The position numbers and the translations under genes are program-made. Below are positions 16,097 through 24,221 of a stretch of DNA of 64,000 nt, in pieces. The stretch lies in the NCBI RefSeq assembly GCF_029958905.1, contig NZ_CP124614.1, forward strand, positions 1,984,001 to 2,048,000. The letters are read 5' to 3'. Each line of letters starts with the position of its first letter. The stretch's first letter is position 1. The stretch comes from Vibrio sp. YMD68. GTDB taxonomy: Bacteria > Pseudomonadota > Gammaproteobacteria > Enterobacterales > Vibrionaceae. The notes beneath the pieces were generated by a model that saw only the letters and a program-made list of their open reading frames with translations, was not told where the DNA came from and ran no database searches.

Positions 16097-18274
16097 GTGA
16101 GCAATTCATCCGATCGCGCTGACAAAACCTCAAGCACAAGGGTCAGCTCCAAAGTCCTGATACAACGCTATCGCTCTATGATTTATGGCGGTCTTCTGCT
16201 GATTATCGGCCTAACATTGGGTAATGCGCTTTATCTGAGTGAACAGACAAAGCAACAGGTGCTCAATGAAGAAAATCACCAAGGCGTCCAAACATTACAA
16301 GCACTATCTCAAACCATTTCAGTGTCACTCGATCACATTGATCATATGCGATATTCCGTTGAAACGGCGCGTGAGCACCCCGACTTGATGCCGAGCCAAG
16401 CCTCGTTAACCTACCTAGAACAACAGGCAAAGAAATCCCCCGAGGGCTCCCCATGGGACTCCCTGCCCACGGAATTGAAACAAGTAGTGGGGCAGGTTTT
16501 TGTTGCTTCTGATGCTGGCGATATTTCTTTCGACAAACGCACGTTACTTACCATGATGCCTACGGTGGTGGCCACCCACCAACAACACAAAGAATTTCAG
16601 TGGAGTTACTACTATGACGCCCATCAAAAGTTGACTCAGCTTTATCCATGGGTGAGTTTTAATGATCTCCTCGCTGCCACGGACACGGCCAACATGGATG
16701 AAGCGATCAACGTTATCTATGAAGCTGGCGGGACTTTTCCGTTGCAGCTGGTGAGCCCTGAAAAAAATCGGGAACGAAACAAGGTATGGACGCCACCTTA
16801 TATGGATGCAGGGGGGAAAGGAATGATGATTTCATTGCTGGCCCCTGTTTATCAGGCCGACACATTCATTGGCGCAGTCGGCACAGATATTACCTTAAAA
16901 GTGCTGGATACGATTCTTAATAGTCATCCATCTAAAATCGGCCGGTTTGTTGTGCTTGATGCGACAGGGACAGTGGTCGCAGATAGCCAAGGCGCTTTAA
17001 AAGATAAAACGGACGCTGTTTCTCAAAGTGAAGTACTTTCTTTGGTCAACATAGGGGAAGCGCATCAAATCCCTGCGGAACAAATTCAAGACGTGGATGG
17101 CGGCTATTGGGTTTCTTACTCGCTTGAGCATACTCCCTGGAATCTAGTGTTAGAAATACCCGATGCCAATATCGATGGCTATATTCTCAACGCCATTTTG
17201 CCTTACGTCATTATGGGTATGTTGTTTGCAGCCCTGCTGTTATTTGTTGTGTTATATCAGCATTGGAACTTTAGTCAGCCAGCGCTGAGGCTCGCCCAAT
17301 TTGTAGAAGAAATCCCTGAGACCGAGGATATTTCCATTCCAAACATCCCTAGCCGATGGAGACATTGGTTTGAAAGTGTCGCCCGAACAGAAACGGACCG
17401 CAGGCTGCATTTATCAACCATTGAACAACAAACACAGCTACTAGAGCAGCGAGTGAATGAACGCACCATTGAATTACAAGAAGCCCTCAAGACTTTAAAA
17501 TCCACACAAGATGAACTCATTCATTCTGAGAAATTGGCTGGCCTTGGATCACTGGTCGCCGGGATAGCCCACGAATTGAACACCCCCATCGGCAATGCGC
17601 TGTTGGTCGCCAGCTCTATCAAAGATTTTAATAACGACTTTATCGAATCAACCAAAGAAGGATTAAGAAAGTCGGTACTTGATCAGTATCTATCTCAAAG
17701 CGCTGAATCAGCAAGCAGCATTGAACATAATCTCCGACGGGCAGCGGAATTGATTACCAGCTTTAAGCAAGTCGCCATTGACCAAACCAGTTATCAACGT
17801 CGTAAATTCAATTTGGCTGAAATACTCCATGAACTGCGTATCACAATGACGCCAACGCTATCACGCGAGCAAATACAGTTAGACGAACAGCTGTCTGATT
17901 CCATCGTAATGGACAGCTATCCTGGGCCTTTAACACAAGTTATGATGAATCTGCTATCTAATGCTGTCACCCATGCTTTTAATAATCAGACAATAAAACT
18001 CGTCACCATTACTTGCTCTCTGGTTGATGAGCACTGTGCCATGATTGAACTGATTGATAACGGGCAAGGCATTGAACCGGAGAACTTACCCAAGATTTTT
18101 GACCCTTTCTTTACCACCCGCCTTGGGGCTGGGGGTTCGGGCTTGGGGCTTAATATTTCCTACAACATTGTGACCGGGTTACTCGGTGGTGAACTTACGG
18201 TAACGAGTGTTAAGGGAGAAGGAACCAGATTCAAGCTTAGTTTTCCTTTAATTGCGCCGCCTGAAAGTAAATAA
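16097..18274 (+). CDS. Cache-domain sensor histidine kinase paired with REC-DUF3369-GGDEF-EAL
   Basis: A membrane histidine kinase of about 725 residues. I choose the GTG at 16097 because CAGGAG stands six bases upstream; the upstream in-frame TTG (16037) and ATG (16055) lie in a direct repeat with no ribosome site. Order: TM1 (about 30-52), large periplasmic region with a dCache-like core (W..PY.D....M.ISLLAPVYQ and FIGAVGTDI), TM2 (about 370-392), coiled coil with QQ-rich helix, H-box GLGSLVAGIAHELNTPIG with His near residue 492, and HATPase with NLLSNAVTHA, DNGQGI, FDPFFTTR and GSGLGLNI. H-box and helix SFKQVAIDQT match the kinase at 9134. The dCache motif resembles amino-acid or organic-acid sensors, but the ligand cannot be read from sequence. 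Confidence 0.9.
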   Translation: MSNSSDRADKTSSTRVSSKVLIQRYRSMIYGGLLLIIGLTLGNALYLSEQTKQQVLNEENHQGVQTLQALSQTISVSLDHIDHMRYSVETAREHPDLMPSQASLTYLEQQAKKSPEGSPWDSLPTELKQVVGQVFVASDAGDISFDKRTLLTMMPTVVATHQQHKEFQWSYYYDAHQKLTQLYPWVSFNDLLAATDTANMDEAINVIYEAGGTFPLQLVSPEKNRERNKVWTPPYMDAGGKGMMISLLAPVYQADTFIGAVGTDITLKVLDTILNSHPSKIGRFVVLDATGTVVADSQGALKDKTDAVSQSEVLSLVNIGEAHQIPAEQIQDVDGGYWVSYSLEHTPWNLVLEIPDANIDGYILNAILPYVIMGMLFAALLLFVVLYQHWNFSQPALRLAQFVEEIPETEDISIPNIPSRWRHWFESVARTETDRRLHLSTIEQQTQLLEQRVNERTIELQEALKTLKSTQDELIHSEKLAGLGSLVAGIAHELNTPIGNALLVASSIKDFNNDFIESTKEGLRKSVLDQYLSQSAESASSIEHNLRRAAELITSFKQVAIDQTSYQRRKFNLAEILHELRITMTPTLSREQIQLDEQLSDSIVMDSYPGPLTQVMMNLLSNAVTHAFNNQTIKLVTITCSLVDEHCAMIELIDNGQGIEPENLPKIFDPFFTTRLGAGGSGLGLNISYNIVTGLLGGELTVTSVKGEGTRFKLSFPLIAPPESK

Positions 18275-18300
18275 GGGCTTGGGAAAATCCACCAAAGTCC

Positions 18301-18355
18301 GTGCGCCTACTGGTTAGTGCGCTTACTGGTTCGTGAGCCTACTGGTTCGTGGGCC
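18301..18355. repeat. 16-nt tandem repeat, three and a half copies
   Basis: Units gtgcgcctactggtta (18301), gtgcgcttactggttc (18317) and gtgagcctactggttc (18333) are followed by a partial fourth (18349). The array begins 26 bases after the stop codon of the Cache kinase. Confidence 0.9.
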
Positions 18356-18495
18356 AATTAAAGGGCAGTAGAAGTGGCTTTATCCCTTGTTGTTGGCGTC
18401 GAATCGCCAATGATGAATTGAATTCCACTGCAATGGCTTTATTTGCTCTGCCCTAAACGATAAACTATCGCCAATTTGATTAAGTTGGATAAATC

Positions 18496-19014
18496 ATGGC
18501 AAAGTTAACGCTACAAGAGCAAATGCTAAAAGCAGGCTTAGTAAACGAAAAGAAACTCAAAAAAGCCAAAAAAGGCGCCAAAAAATCACGAGTTCAAGCG
18601 CGTGAAGCAAAAGAAGCGGTTGAAGCCAATAAACTTGCACAACAAGAGCGCGATAAAGAGCTGAATCAACAGCGTAAAGAGCAGCAATTGAGCAAAGAAC
18701 TAAAGGCTCAAGTGAAGCAGCTGATTGAAATGAATAAGCTGGACCTTAAAGGCGACATCAAATACAACTTTACTGATGGCACCCTGGTTAAATCTCTTTA
18801 TGTTGAATCTTTAGTCCGTGAGCAAATCATCAAAGGCATTCTTGCGATTGCTCGTTACGGCGAAAGCTACGCTGTTATCCCAGCAGGTGTTGCTGACAAA
18901 ATCGCTCTGCGAGATCAAGAAACGATCATCGAAAACAACACCTCTGATGAAGAAACACTTGCAGAAGATGACCCATACGCTGATTTCGTCGTACCCGATG
19001 ACCTGATGTGGTAA
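18496..19014 (+). CDS. DUF2058 family protein (YaiL-like)
   Basis: A 172-residue cytoplasmic protein. The first half is very rich in Lys, Glu, Gln and Ala (about 1-85) and likely forms a long charged helix. The second half holds the conserved DUF2058 block YNFTDGTLVKSLYV and the segment YAVIPAGVADKIALRD. YaiL-type proteins have been linked to ribosome-associated roles, but the function is not settled. The ATG at 18496 follows TAAGTTGGATAAATC. Single gene, closed by a terminator. Confidence 0.85.
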   Translation: MAKLTLQEQMLKAGLVNEKKLKKAKKGAKKSRVQAREAKEAVEANKLAQQERDKELNQQRKEQQLSKELKAQVKQLIEMNKLDLKGDIKYNFTDGTLVKSLYVESLVREQIIKGILAIARYGESYAVIPAGVADKIALRDQETIIENNTSDEETLAEDDPYADFVVPDDLMW

Positions 19015-19045
19015 TAGCATTTATTCACTAATGAAAAAGCCTAAA

Positions 19046-19080
19046 GGCCTAATGGTGTCACTTCATCATTAGGCTTTTTT
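19046..19080 (+). terminator. Rho-independent terminator after the DUF2058 gene
   Basis: The stem GCCTAATG/CATTAGGC (19047-19054 with 19067-19074) is followed by a run of six T. A nearby gcctaaaggcct gives an alternative pairing. Confidence 0.88.
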
Positions 19081-19192
19081 CATATAAGACACATTGTCAC
19101 TACCGAAGCCGATTTTTGTCATCCAATGGGCAACCAGCATGTCATAGACGCTAAGCGTGCTGGCTCAGATGGAATCGCTAAGGCGAAACAGC

Positions 19193-20356
19193 TTAAAACA
19201 GTTCTACGTCTCCACCCGTATCCTCTCTCGGCGCTTCTTCGCTAGGGACGGTGAGCATATCTGCGTTCTCTATTTTTAATACCAGATCTTCTAATACACT
19301 TTGCATATTCGTCAGTTCATCTTTTGCAAACGCCATTCTTTTTAGCCCTGATTCGAATAATGCCGACAACGCTTCTTCCTGCTCATAAGAGAGCCCCAAA
19401 AAGTGATAACTATTATTCAGTTCTTGCTGTGATTCACTGAGATTTTCCGCGGATATCGCATCAAAATCGTTGATACGCATTGAGACTTGCTGAGCAGTGT
19501 TAGCGATGTCTTTTACAATATCTAACATCATGTTTTGACGCCTGATATCTTGGTACTTTGCTTCTAGACCTTCAATTACAAACGCATAGATGTCTCGAAT
19601 TTGCCCGACAAAACGTTCATCGTCTTCAGGGAGGTTTTTTATCAAAATTGCACAATTTTTGTCATTGAATATGAGGCGATTGCCAAATTGGAAAACCCGA
19701 CCTTTAGTATGTAAAAGGTCAAAGATATTGCGCTCGATCGGGTTCACTACACCACTAATATTATCAAAATAGTGATCCTGCTCATCTCGAACCACCATGG
19801 AAGCGTGCAAGCCTTGCGCACTTGCTGTTTGAAAAACCGTAAAACTCAGTTGCTCAATATGCTGACAATAGGATAGGTTTCTAAAAAACTGGACAACCAG
19901 ACCATGCTGGCTCGCTTCTTTCATAAACTCTGTCGATGCGGATTTCGCTTCATCATAGTCCGACAACAGCTTTCTTTTTTCTATCAGATACTTATCGATA
20001 ACATGGAGCTTAGCCATCAACTCTTCGTGGGCAAAAGGGCGAACTAGCACTTCAGTAGCACCCGCTTGATAAACTTTGAGCCGTTCGTTTATTGATGTGT
20101 TGTCAGTAATAAATACAACAGCAAAATCATCGTAATGATTTAGGCTTTTTAGGTTGTTATAAAACTCAATCGTAGATTCGTTATTTAGGTGTGTGTCTAG
20201 CAGCACGATATTGGGCTGATACGTTTCAATCAGATCTTGCGCTCGGTTAAAGTTAAAGGCGACCTCAACGCTATAGGTGCCTTTTAGCTGTTCAACCATG
20301 GCATTACAAAATTCCGTGTCTGATTCGATGATCAACAATTTTCGAGAATCAACCAT
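19193..20356 (-). CDS. Atypical response regulator: REC plus GAF-like and helical regions
   Basis: A 387-residue cytoplasmic protein. I choose the ATG at 20356 (MVDSRKLL) because AGGAGG stands just before it; ten extra residues upstream are possible in frame. The receiver domain (about 4-125) keeps the acidic pocket (ESD), phospho-acceptor Asp54 (VLLDTHL) and Thr84, but the conserved active-site Lys is Arg106 (LVRPF). A region about 150-265 resembles a GAF fold (FTVFQTASAQGLHASMVVRD) and the C-terminal ~120 residues are helical and acidic. There is no HTH or c-di-GMP enzyme domain. It may act as an adaptor or phosphate sink. The Lys to Arg change could slow phosphorylation or lock the state. 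I do not know a named family for the C-terminal part. Confidence 0.85.
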   Translation of the reverse strand: MVDSRKLLIIESDTEFCNAMVEQLKGTYSVEVAFNFNRAQDLIETYQPNIVLLDTHLNNESTIEFYNNLKSLNHYDDFAVVFITDNTSINERLKVYQAGATEVLVRPFAHEELMAKLHVIDKYLIEKRKLLSDYDEAKSASTEFMKEASQHGLVVQFFRNLSYCQHIEQLSFTVFQTASAQGLHASMVVRDEQDHYFDNISGVVNPIERNIFDLLHTKGRVFQFGNRLIFNDKNCAILIKNLPEDDERFVGQIRDIYAFVIEGLEAKYQDIRRQNMMLDIVKDIANTAQQVSMRINDFDAISAENLSESQQELNNSYHFLGLSYEQEEALSALFESGLKRMAFAKDELTNMQSVLEDLVLKIENADMLTVPSEEAPREDTGGDVELF

Positions 20357-20584
20357 TTCTCCTCCTATTCCAACTGAACCACTCAATATCTCTTTTATAA
20401 AGCGAGATTTATTTCATTCCTTGAGTGTAGCAGTTAGTTAGAAAAAGCTCGGGTTTACGGGATCAATGAAGAAATTGACGAAATTTCACCGGATCAGTGC
20501 GTCTCATTGAATGGCACACCGTTTCCCTTCTTATGGTAAATCGTTGTTATAATAAGTTTACTGTTATTTAATTTAGGCTCAGCT

Positions 20585-20938
20585 ATGATCAACAAAACGT
20601 ATTTATTACTGCTGTCTTTACTTCTATCTCTTAGCACTTTTTCCTCATTGGCTTCAGAAAGAGCAAACCAAGGTTGGGAGAAAATAAAACAAGGTTCTAT
20701 GCTCATTGATGTTCGAACCCCAGAAGAGTTTGAACAAGGCCACCTGGATAACGCTCAACTTCATCCTCTGCAAGACTTAGAGTCATGGTCTGAGTCTATT
20801 GCTAAAGATACGCCAATTGTCCTGTACTGCCGAAGTGGTCGTCGCTCAGGGGCTGCATTAGAGCAATTAAAACAAAAAGGGTTCACTCATGTTCACAATG
20901 CTGGGGGGTACTCCGAAATGTTACAAAGTTCGCAATAG
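20585..20938 (+). CDS. Periplasmic rhodanese-like sulfurtransferase (PspE/GlpE type)
   Basis: A 117-residue single-domain rhodanese with a signal peptide (hydrophobic TYLLLLSLLLSLSTFSSLA). The active-site loop CRSGRRSG has its catalytic Cys at residue 82, and the N-terminal DVRTPEEFEQGHL motif is intact. A role in periplasmic sulfur transfer or thiosulfate/persulfide chemistry is likely. The similarity to E. coli PspE is one of architecture, and the gene is not near the psp operon of this window. Monocistronic. Confidence 0.9.
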   Translation: MINKTYLLLLSLLLSLSTFSSLASERANQGWEKIKQGSMLIDVRTPEEFEQGHLDNAQLHPLQDLESWSESIAKDTPIVLYCRSGRRSGAALEQLKQKGFTHVHNAGGYSEMLQSSQ

Positions 20939-21292
20939 AGCAATCAGTATTTCCTTAGACGAACGACTCAACTCGCATCGCCAAAGCAATCGCCTACCCC
21001 CCAGATTTCCAATGAACCTCAGAGGAAATCTGGGACTGCATTTCCTTTGCGCTCTCGACCTATTCAGAATTAACATCATAATTTTGAAACCATCATTACG
21101 ATTTCTATAATCGAAAATACCAATAACAGTTATAGTTTTAACCGTCTTTTCTCTGTACCCGCCCCCCCCTATTCTGTCTCTAAAGATGAATATCTACCTC
21201 ATCAATCACGCAAGTTATTTTTCAATCATGACAATATGCTAGATGTATAGAACATTGTCGACTCGCCCCACGAATGATAAAGGATTAGACAC
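20939..21292. other. Catalase upstream region
   Basis: 354 bases holding the catalase promoter. It contains the strong 11-bp hairpin at 21000-21034 and an AT-rich stretch with several ATA/TAT steps (about 21095-21140). I looked for an OxyR box, but the spacing of the ATAG-like elements does not match the consensus. No gene is visible. Confidence 0.5.
21000..21034. other. 11-bp hairpin downstream of the rhodanese gene
   Basis: CCCAGATTTCC (21000-21010) pairs perfectly with GGAAATCTGGG (21024-21034) around a 13-base loop. No T-run follows, so it may be a weak or rho-assisted 3' end of the rhodanese transcript, or a regulatory structure in the catalase leader. Confidence 0.5.
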
Positions 21293-22726
21293 ATGAGCAA
21301 AAAATTAACCACAGCAGCAGGTTGCCCAGTTGCACATAACCAAAACACTATGACCGCTGGCCCACGTGGTCCTCAACTTCTTCAGGATGTCTGGTTTTTA
21401 GAGAAACTGGCTCATTTTGATCGCGAAGTTATTCCAGAAAGACGTATGCATGCAAAAGGGTCTGGCGCCTACGGTAAGTTCACCGTAACCAAGGACATTT
21501 CAAAGTACAGCCGCGCTAAGATCTTTTCTGAAGTAGGCAAAGAAACCGAGTTGTTTGCTCGTTTCACAACAGTAGCTGGCGAACGCGGTGCGGCAGATGC
21601 CGAGCGTGATATTCGCGGATTCGCATTAAAGTTCTACACCGAAGAAGGTAACTGGGACTTAGTGGGTAACAACACGCCGGTCTTCTTCCTACGTGATCCT
21701 CTTAAATTCCCAGATCTAAACCACGCGGTTAAACGTGACCCTCGCACTAACATGCGCAGTGCCACCAACAACTGGGATTTCTGGACATCACTGCCTGAAG
21801 CATTCCACCAAGTTACGATTGTCATGAGTGATCGCGGTATTCCTGCAACTTACCGTCACATGCACGGCTTTGGTAGCCACACATTCAGCTTTATCAATGC
21901 GGACAATGAACGTTACTGGGTGAAGTTCCACTTTAAATCTCAGCAAGGCATTAAAAATCTAACCGATCAGGAAGCGCAAGAGATCTGCGGTAAAGACCGT
22001 GAAAGCCATCACCGCGACCTATACGACAGCATCGAAAACAAAGATTTCCCTAAATGGACAATGTACGTTCAGGTGATGCCAGAGCTCGAAGCTGACCAAG
22101 TGAACTTTAACCCATTTGATTTAACGCGTGTATGGTCTCAAAAAGATTACCCATTGATTGAGGTGGGCGAATTTGAACTTAACCGCAACCCAGAAAACTT
22201 CTTCGCCGAAGTAGAACAGGCGGCGTTCAACCCTGCCTCTATCGTTCCTGGGATTGGATTCTCTCCAGACAAGATGCTACAAGGTCGCTTATTCTCTTAT
22301 GGTGATGCACAGCGCTATCGCTTAGGAGTGAATCATCATCAGATCCCAGTGAACGCACCACGCTGCCCTGTTCACAGCTATCACCGTGATGGCGCAATGC
22401 GTGTTGATGGAAACTTTGGTTCAACCATCGGATATGAGCCAAACCATAAGCAAGAGTGGCAAGAACAACCTGATTACTCAGAGCCGCCTTTGAAAATTTC
22501 TGGCGATGCCGATCACTACGATCAAGGGCAAACAGAAAACGATTATTTCACTCAAGCCGGTGATCTTTTCCGCTTAATGAATGATGATCAGCGTCAAGCG
22601 CTCTTCGACAACACAGCTCGATCGTTAGAAGGTGTGCCTGAGTTTATTCAACAGCGCCACGTTGACCATGCGTTCCAAGCAGACAACGCTTATGGCGAAG
22701 GTTTAAAAGCTGCACTAGGCTTATAG
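21293..22726 (+). CDS. katA: Monofunctional heme catalase (clade 3)
   Basis: A 477-residue small-subunit catalase converting hydrogen peroxide to water and oxygen. Recognised by the distal His in [12 protein letters not shown], the Asn motif [26 protein letters not shown] and the proximal heme Tyr in [14 protein letters not shown]. The length fits clade 3 (about 480). There is no signal peptide, so it is cytoplasmic. AGGATTAGACAC precedes the ATG. It is followed by a strong 8-bp hairpin and sits next to a glutathione peroxidase/OhrR pair, so the region is an oxidative-stress cluster. Regulation by OxyR is likely from family knowledge but no site is certain. Confidence 0.95.
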   Translation: MSKKLTTAAGCPVAHNQNTMTAGPRGPQLLQDVWFLEKLAHFDREVIPERRMHAKGSGAYGKFTVTKDISKYSRAKIFSEVGKETELFARFTTVAGERGAADAERDIRGFALKFYTEEGNWDLVGNNTPVFFLRDPLKFPDLNHAVKRDPRTNMRSATNNWDFWTSLPEAFHQVTIVMSDRGIPATYRHMHGFGSHTFSFINADNERYWVKFHFKSQQGIKNLTDQEAQEICGKDRESHHRDLYDSIENKDFPKWTMYVQVMPELEADQVNFNPFDLTRVWSQKDYPLIEVGEFELNRNPENFFAEVEQAAFNPASIVPGIGFSPDKMLQGRLFSYGDAQRYRLGVNHHQIPVNAPRCPVHSYHRDGAMRVDGNFGSTIGYEPNHKQEWQEQPDYSEPPLKISGDADHYDQGQTENDYFTQAGDLFRLMNDDQRQALFDNTARSLEGVPEFIQQRHVDHAFQADNAYGEGLKAALGL

Positions 22727-22759
22727 TCATAATCAAAAATGTAAATCACGAATAACATT

Positions 22760-22780
22760 GCGAGGCGGTTGACGCCTCGC
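22760..22780 (+). terminator. Hairpin after catalase gene
   Basis: GCGAGGCG and CGCCTCGC form a perfect 8-bp stem with a 5-base loop, 33 bases after the catalase stop. The T content after it is modest (tcattcaata), so it is a weak rho-independent terminator or a 3' stabiliser. Confidence 0.55.
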
Positions 22781-22811
22781 TCATTCAATAAACGTCAATA
22801 GAAGGTGTATT

Positions 22812-22871
22812 ATGAAAAATCTATCATTCTTCAAGCTATTCGACACATCAGAACTGTTCCTATTTTACTGA
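22812..22871 (+). CDS. Possible 19-residue hydrophobic peptide
   Basis: An ATG with AGAAGGTG seven bases upstream opens a 19-codon frame, MKNLSFFKLFDTSELFLFY, ending TGA. The ribosome site is convincing but the peptide is very short and no relatives can be cited. It lies in the catalase 3' region convergent with the peroxidase gene. It could be a small membrane peptide or a remnant of a longer gene. Confidence 0.3.
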   Translation: MKNLSFFKLFDTSELFLFY

Positions 22872-22896
22872 TATCGAGTTTCAAGGTTTTGAGACG

Positions 22897-23376
22897 CTAA
22901 GCTAAAGACTTTTTAATATGAGCTTCAATAGCCTGAGGCTTGGTCGTTGGCGCGAAACGCTTGATAGGTTGCCCATCTTTGCCTATCAAGAATTTAGTGA
23001 AATTCCACTTGATGCGGTTGCCCAGTACACCAGGAAGCTGTTTTCTTAAATAAACGAAAAGTGGATGGCTGTTCTTACCATTCACATCCACCTTTTCACT
23101 CATGGTAAAACTGACTCCATAATTGATCAGGCAGCCCCCTTCTATTTCCCTCTCGCTTCCCGGCTCTTGTTCCCCGAATTGATTGCAAGGGCAACCAATG
23201 ATCACTAAGCCTTGGTCTGAGTATTGCTCATGTAACGCTTGTAAACCTTCATACTGAGGTGTTAGTCCACATTGGCTCGCGGTGTTCACAATCAACACAA
23301 CCTTACCTTCTAGCTCACTCAGGTTGAGTTCTTGTCCTTGCAGTGTGTTTATCGACTGCTTATAAAACTCACTCAT
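22897..23376 (-). CDS. Thiol peroxidase of the glutathione peroxidase family (BtuE-like)
   Basis: A 159-residue cytoplasmic peroxidase. The ATG at 23376 is chosen because GGAG lies seven bases upstream; an in-frame ATG four codons earlier has no ribosome site. The active-site Cys is residue 36 in NTASQCGLT; the catalytic Gln and Trp sit in CNQFGEQEPG and KWNFTKFLI. Further Cys at 62, 64 and 82 could act as resolving residues, as in Cys-type GPx that use thioredoxin rather than glutathione. The substrate is probably organic or lipid hydroperoxides. It lies downstream of ohrR in the same direction and is likely cotranscribed. Confidence 0.9.
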   Translation of the reverse strand: MSEFYKQSINTLQGQELNLSELEGKVVLIVNTASQCGLTPQYEGLQALHEQYSDQGLVIIGCPCNQFGEQEPGSEREIEGGCLINYGVSFTMSEKVDVNGKNSHPLFVYLRKQLPGVLGNRIKWNFTKFLIGKDGQPIKRFAPTTKPQAIEAHIKKSLA

Positions 23377-23441
23377 TTTTGACTCCATTTTAGATAGCCA
23401 CTCATTAATTCGATAGAAATAAGCTCAACTGAGCCAGGGGC

Positions 23442-23885
23442 CTAACGACTAAGGTTTGCCAGTAATTCTTCACAATCACGTTTCAACCTCATCAGGGCGT
23501 CAGCGTTCATTTTTGCCATGCACATCATTTCTTCTGGAATACTCTTTGCTTGTTCTTTCAGAGCGTTGCCTTGCTCTGTCACGGTAACAATCCGTACCCT
23601 TTCATCTTCAGCGCTGCGTGTTCGTGTCACATATCCCTTTGTCTCTAGACGTTTCACCAGCGGAGTTAATGTGCCGGAGTCGAGATGCATTTTTTTACCC
23701 AGTTGCTTAATGTTGATGGATTGATCTTCCCAAAGCACCATCATGACAATGTATTGTAAGTACGTTAAATCTAACGCTTTCAACATAGGCTGATACGCAC
23801 GTCCCATAGCATTCGATGCGCTATAAAGTGCAAAACAAACCTGATTATCCAATCTTAGATTACCTTCAGAGCAAGGTTCGCCCAT
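23442..23885 (-). CDS. ohrR: OhrR-type MarR-family organic-peroxide-sensing repressor
   Basis: A 147-residue winged-helix regulator. The reactive Cys sits near the N-terminus (Cys17 in LDNQVCFALYSASNAM), the position of the sensing Cys of OhrR. The HTH/wing covers about 45-100 with LTYLQYIVMMVLWE, LDSGTLTPLVKRLE and RSAEDERVRIVTVT. Oxidation of the Cys normally releases the repressor from its palindromic site. I use ATG 23885; two GTG codons a few residues upstream are also possible. No ohr gene is in the window; instead the next gene is a GPx-type peroxidase, which is the probable target. It is autoregulated by the palindrome at 23962-23983. Confidence 0.88.
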   Translation of the reverse strand: MGEPCSEGNLRLDNQVCFALYSASNAMGRAYQPMLKALDLTYLQYIVMMVLWEDQSINIKQLGKKMHLDSGTLTPLVKRLETKGYVTRTRSAEDERVRIVTVTEQGNALKEQAKSIPEEMMCMAKMNADALMRLKRDCEELLANLSR

Positions 23886-23908
23886 AACAGTCACCACTCA
23901 AAACTTTA

Positions 23909-23920
23909 ATTGCACACAAT
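23909..23920. promoter_or_regulatory. Second operator-like site in ohrR leader
   Basis: ATTGCACACAAT (ATTG-N4-CAAT), 24 bases before the ohrR start, matches the core of the larger palindrome upstream. It is a possible second, weaker OhrR site. Confidence 0.4.
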
Positions 23921-23961
23921 ATACTTGCGCACGTTATTTTTTTCAATTAGTATTATTTCAA

Positions 23962-23983
23962 ATTAAGTTGCTTGCAATTTAAT
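23962..23983. promoter_or_regulatory. OhrR-like operator palindrome
   Basis: ATTAAGTTGC-TT-GCAATTTAAT is a 10-2-10 inverted repeat with one mismatch, 77-98 bases before the ohrR start codon. MarR/OhrR sites are AT-rich palindromes with ATTG/CAAT cores, so this is the likely self-regulatory operator of ohrR-GPx. Binding is inferred. Confidence 0.6.
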
Positions 23984-24221
23984 GGGTATAAAACTCTCGG
24001 TGAACGGAATTGAGCTGTAGCTTTATTGCTCGCGAGCTCCCGAATAAATCCGAATAGCTCCCAAGCTGAGATGTTCTCTATAGAGGCGAAGCGAAGATAG
24101 CCATACTGATACTGTCAGAGGCTATCTTTCACTTTGCCGAACAGAGAACGGCGAATGGCGGACATCTTTGTCGGCCATCACTTCTCTAAATATGGAAATC
24201 GACCTCTCTAAATCTAGAAAT
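23984..24221. other. Region upstream of the ohrR operator with composite repeat
   Basis: No gene is visible. It holds the composite inverted repeat at 24073-24178, described separately, between the ohrR promoter and the 3' end of the GGDEF-EAL gene. Confidence 0.5.
24073..24178. repeat. Composite inverted repeat (two nested hairpins)
   Basis: The outer arms GTTCTCT (24073-24079) and AGAGAAC (24143-24149) enclose nested arms AGATAGCC (24095-24102) and GGCTATCT (24120-24127), with partly complementary segments between them and a small CTGA/TCAG stem at the tip. It makes a 77-base imperfect hairpin. A second hairpin, ATGGCGGACA/TGTCGGCCAT (24155-24164 with 24169-24178), follows directly. Such two-part palindromes are typical of intergenic repeat families or MITE-like elements. 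I cannot name the family. It could also be a structured RNA end. Confidence 0.6.

Noticed and set aside
21095..21140. OxyR box before catalase
   Set aside because: ATAG-like elements are present but the spacing does not fit the four-element consensus.
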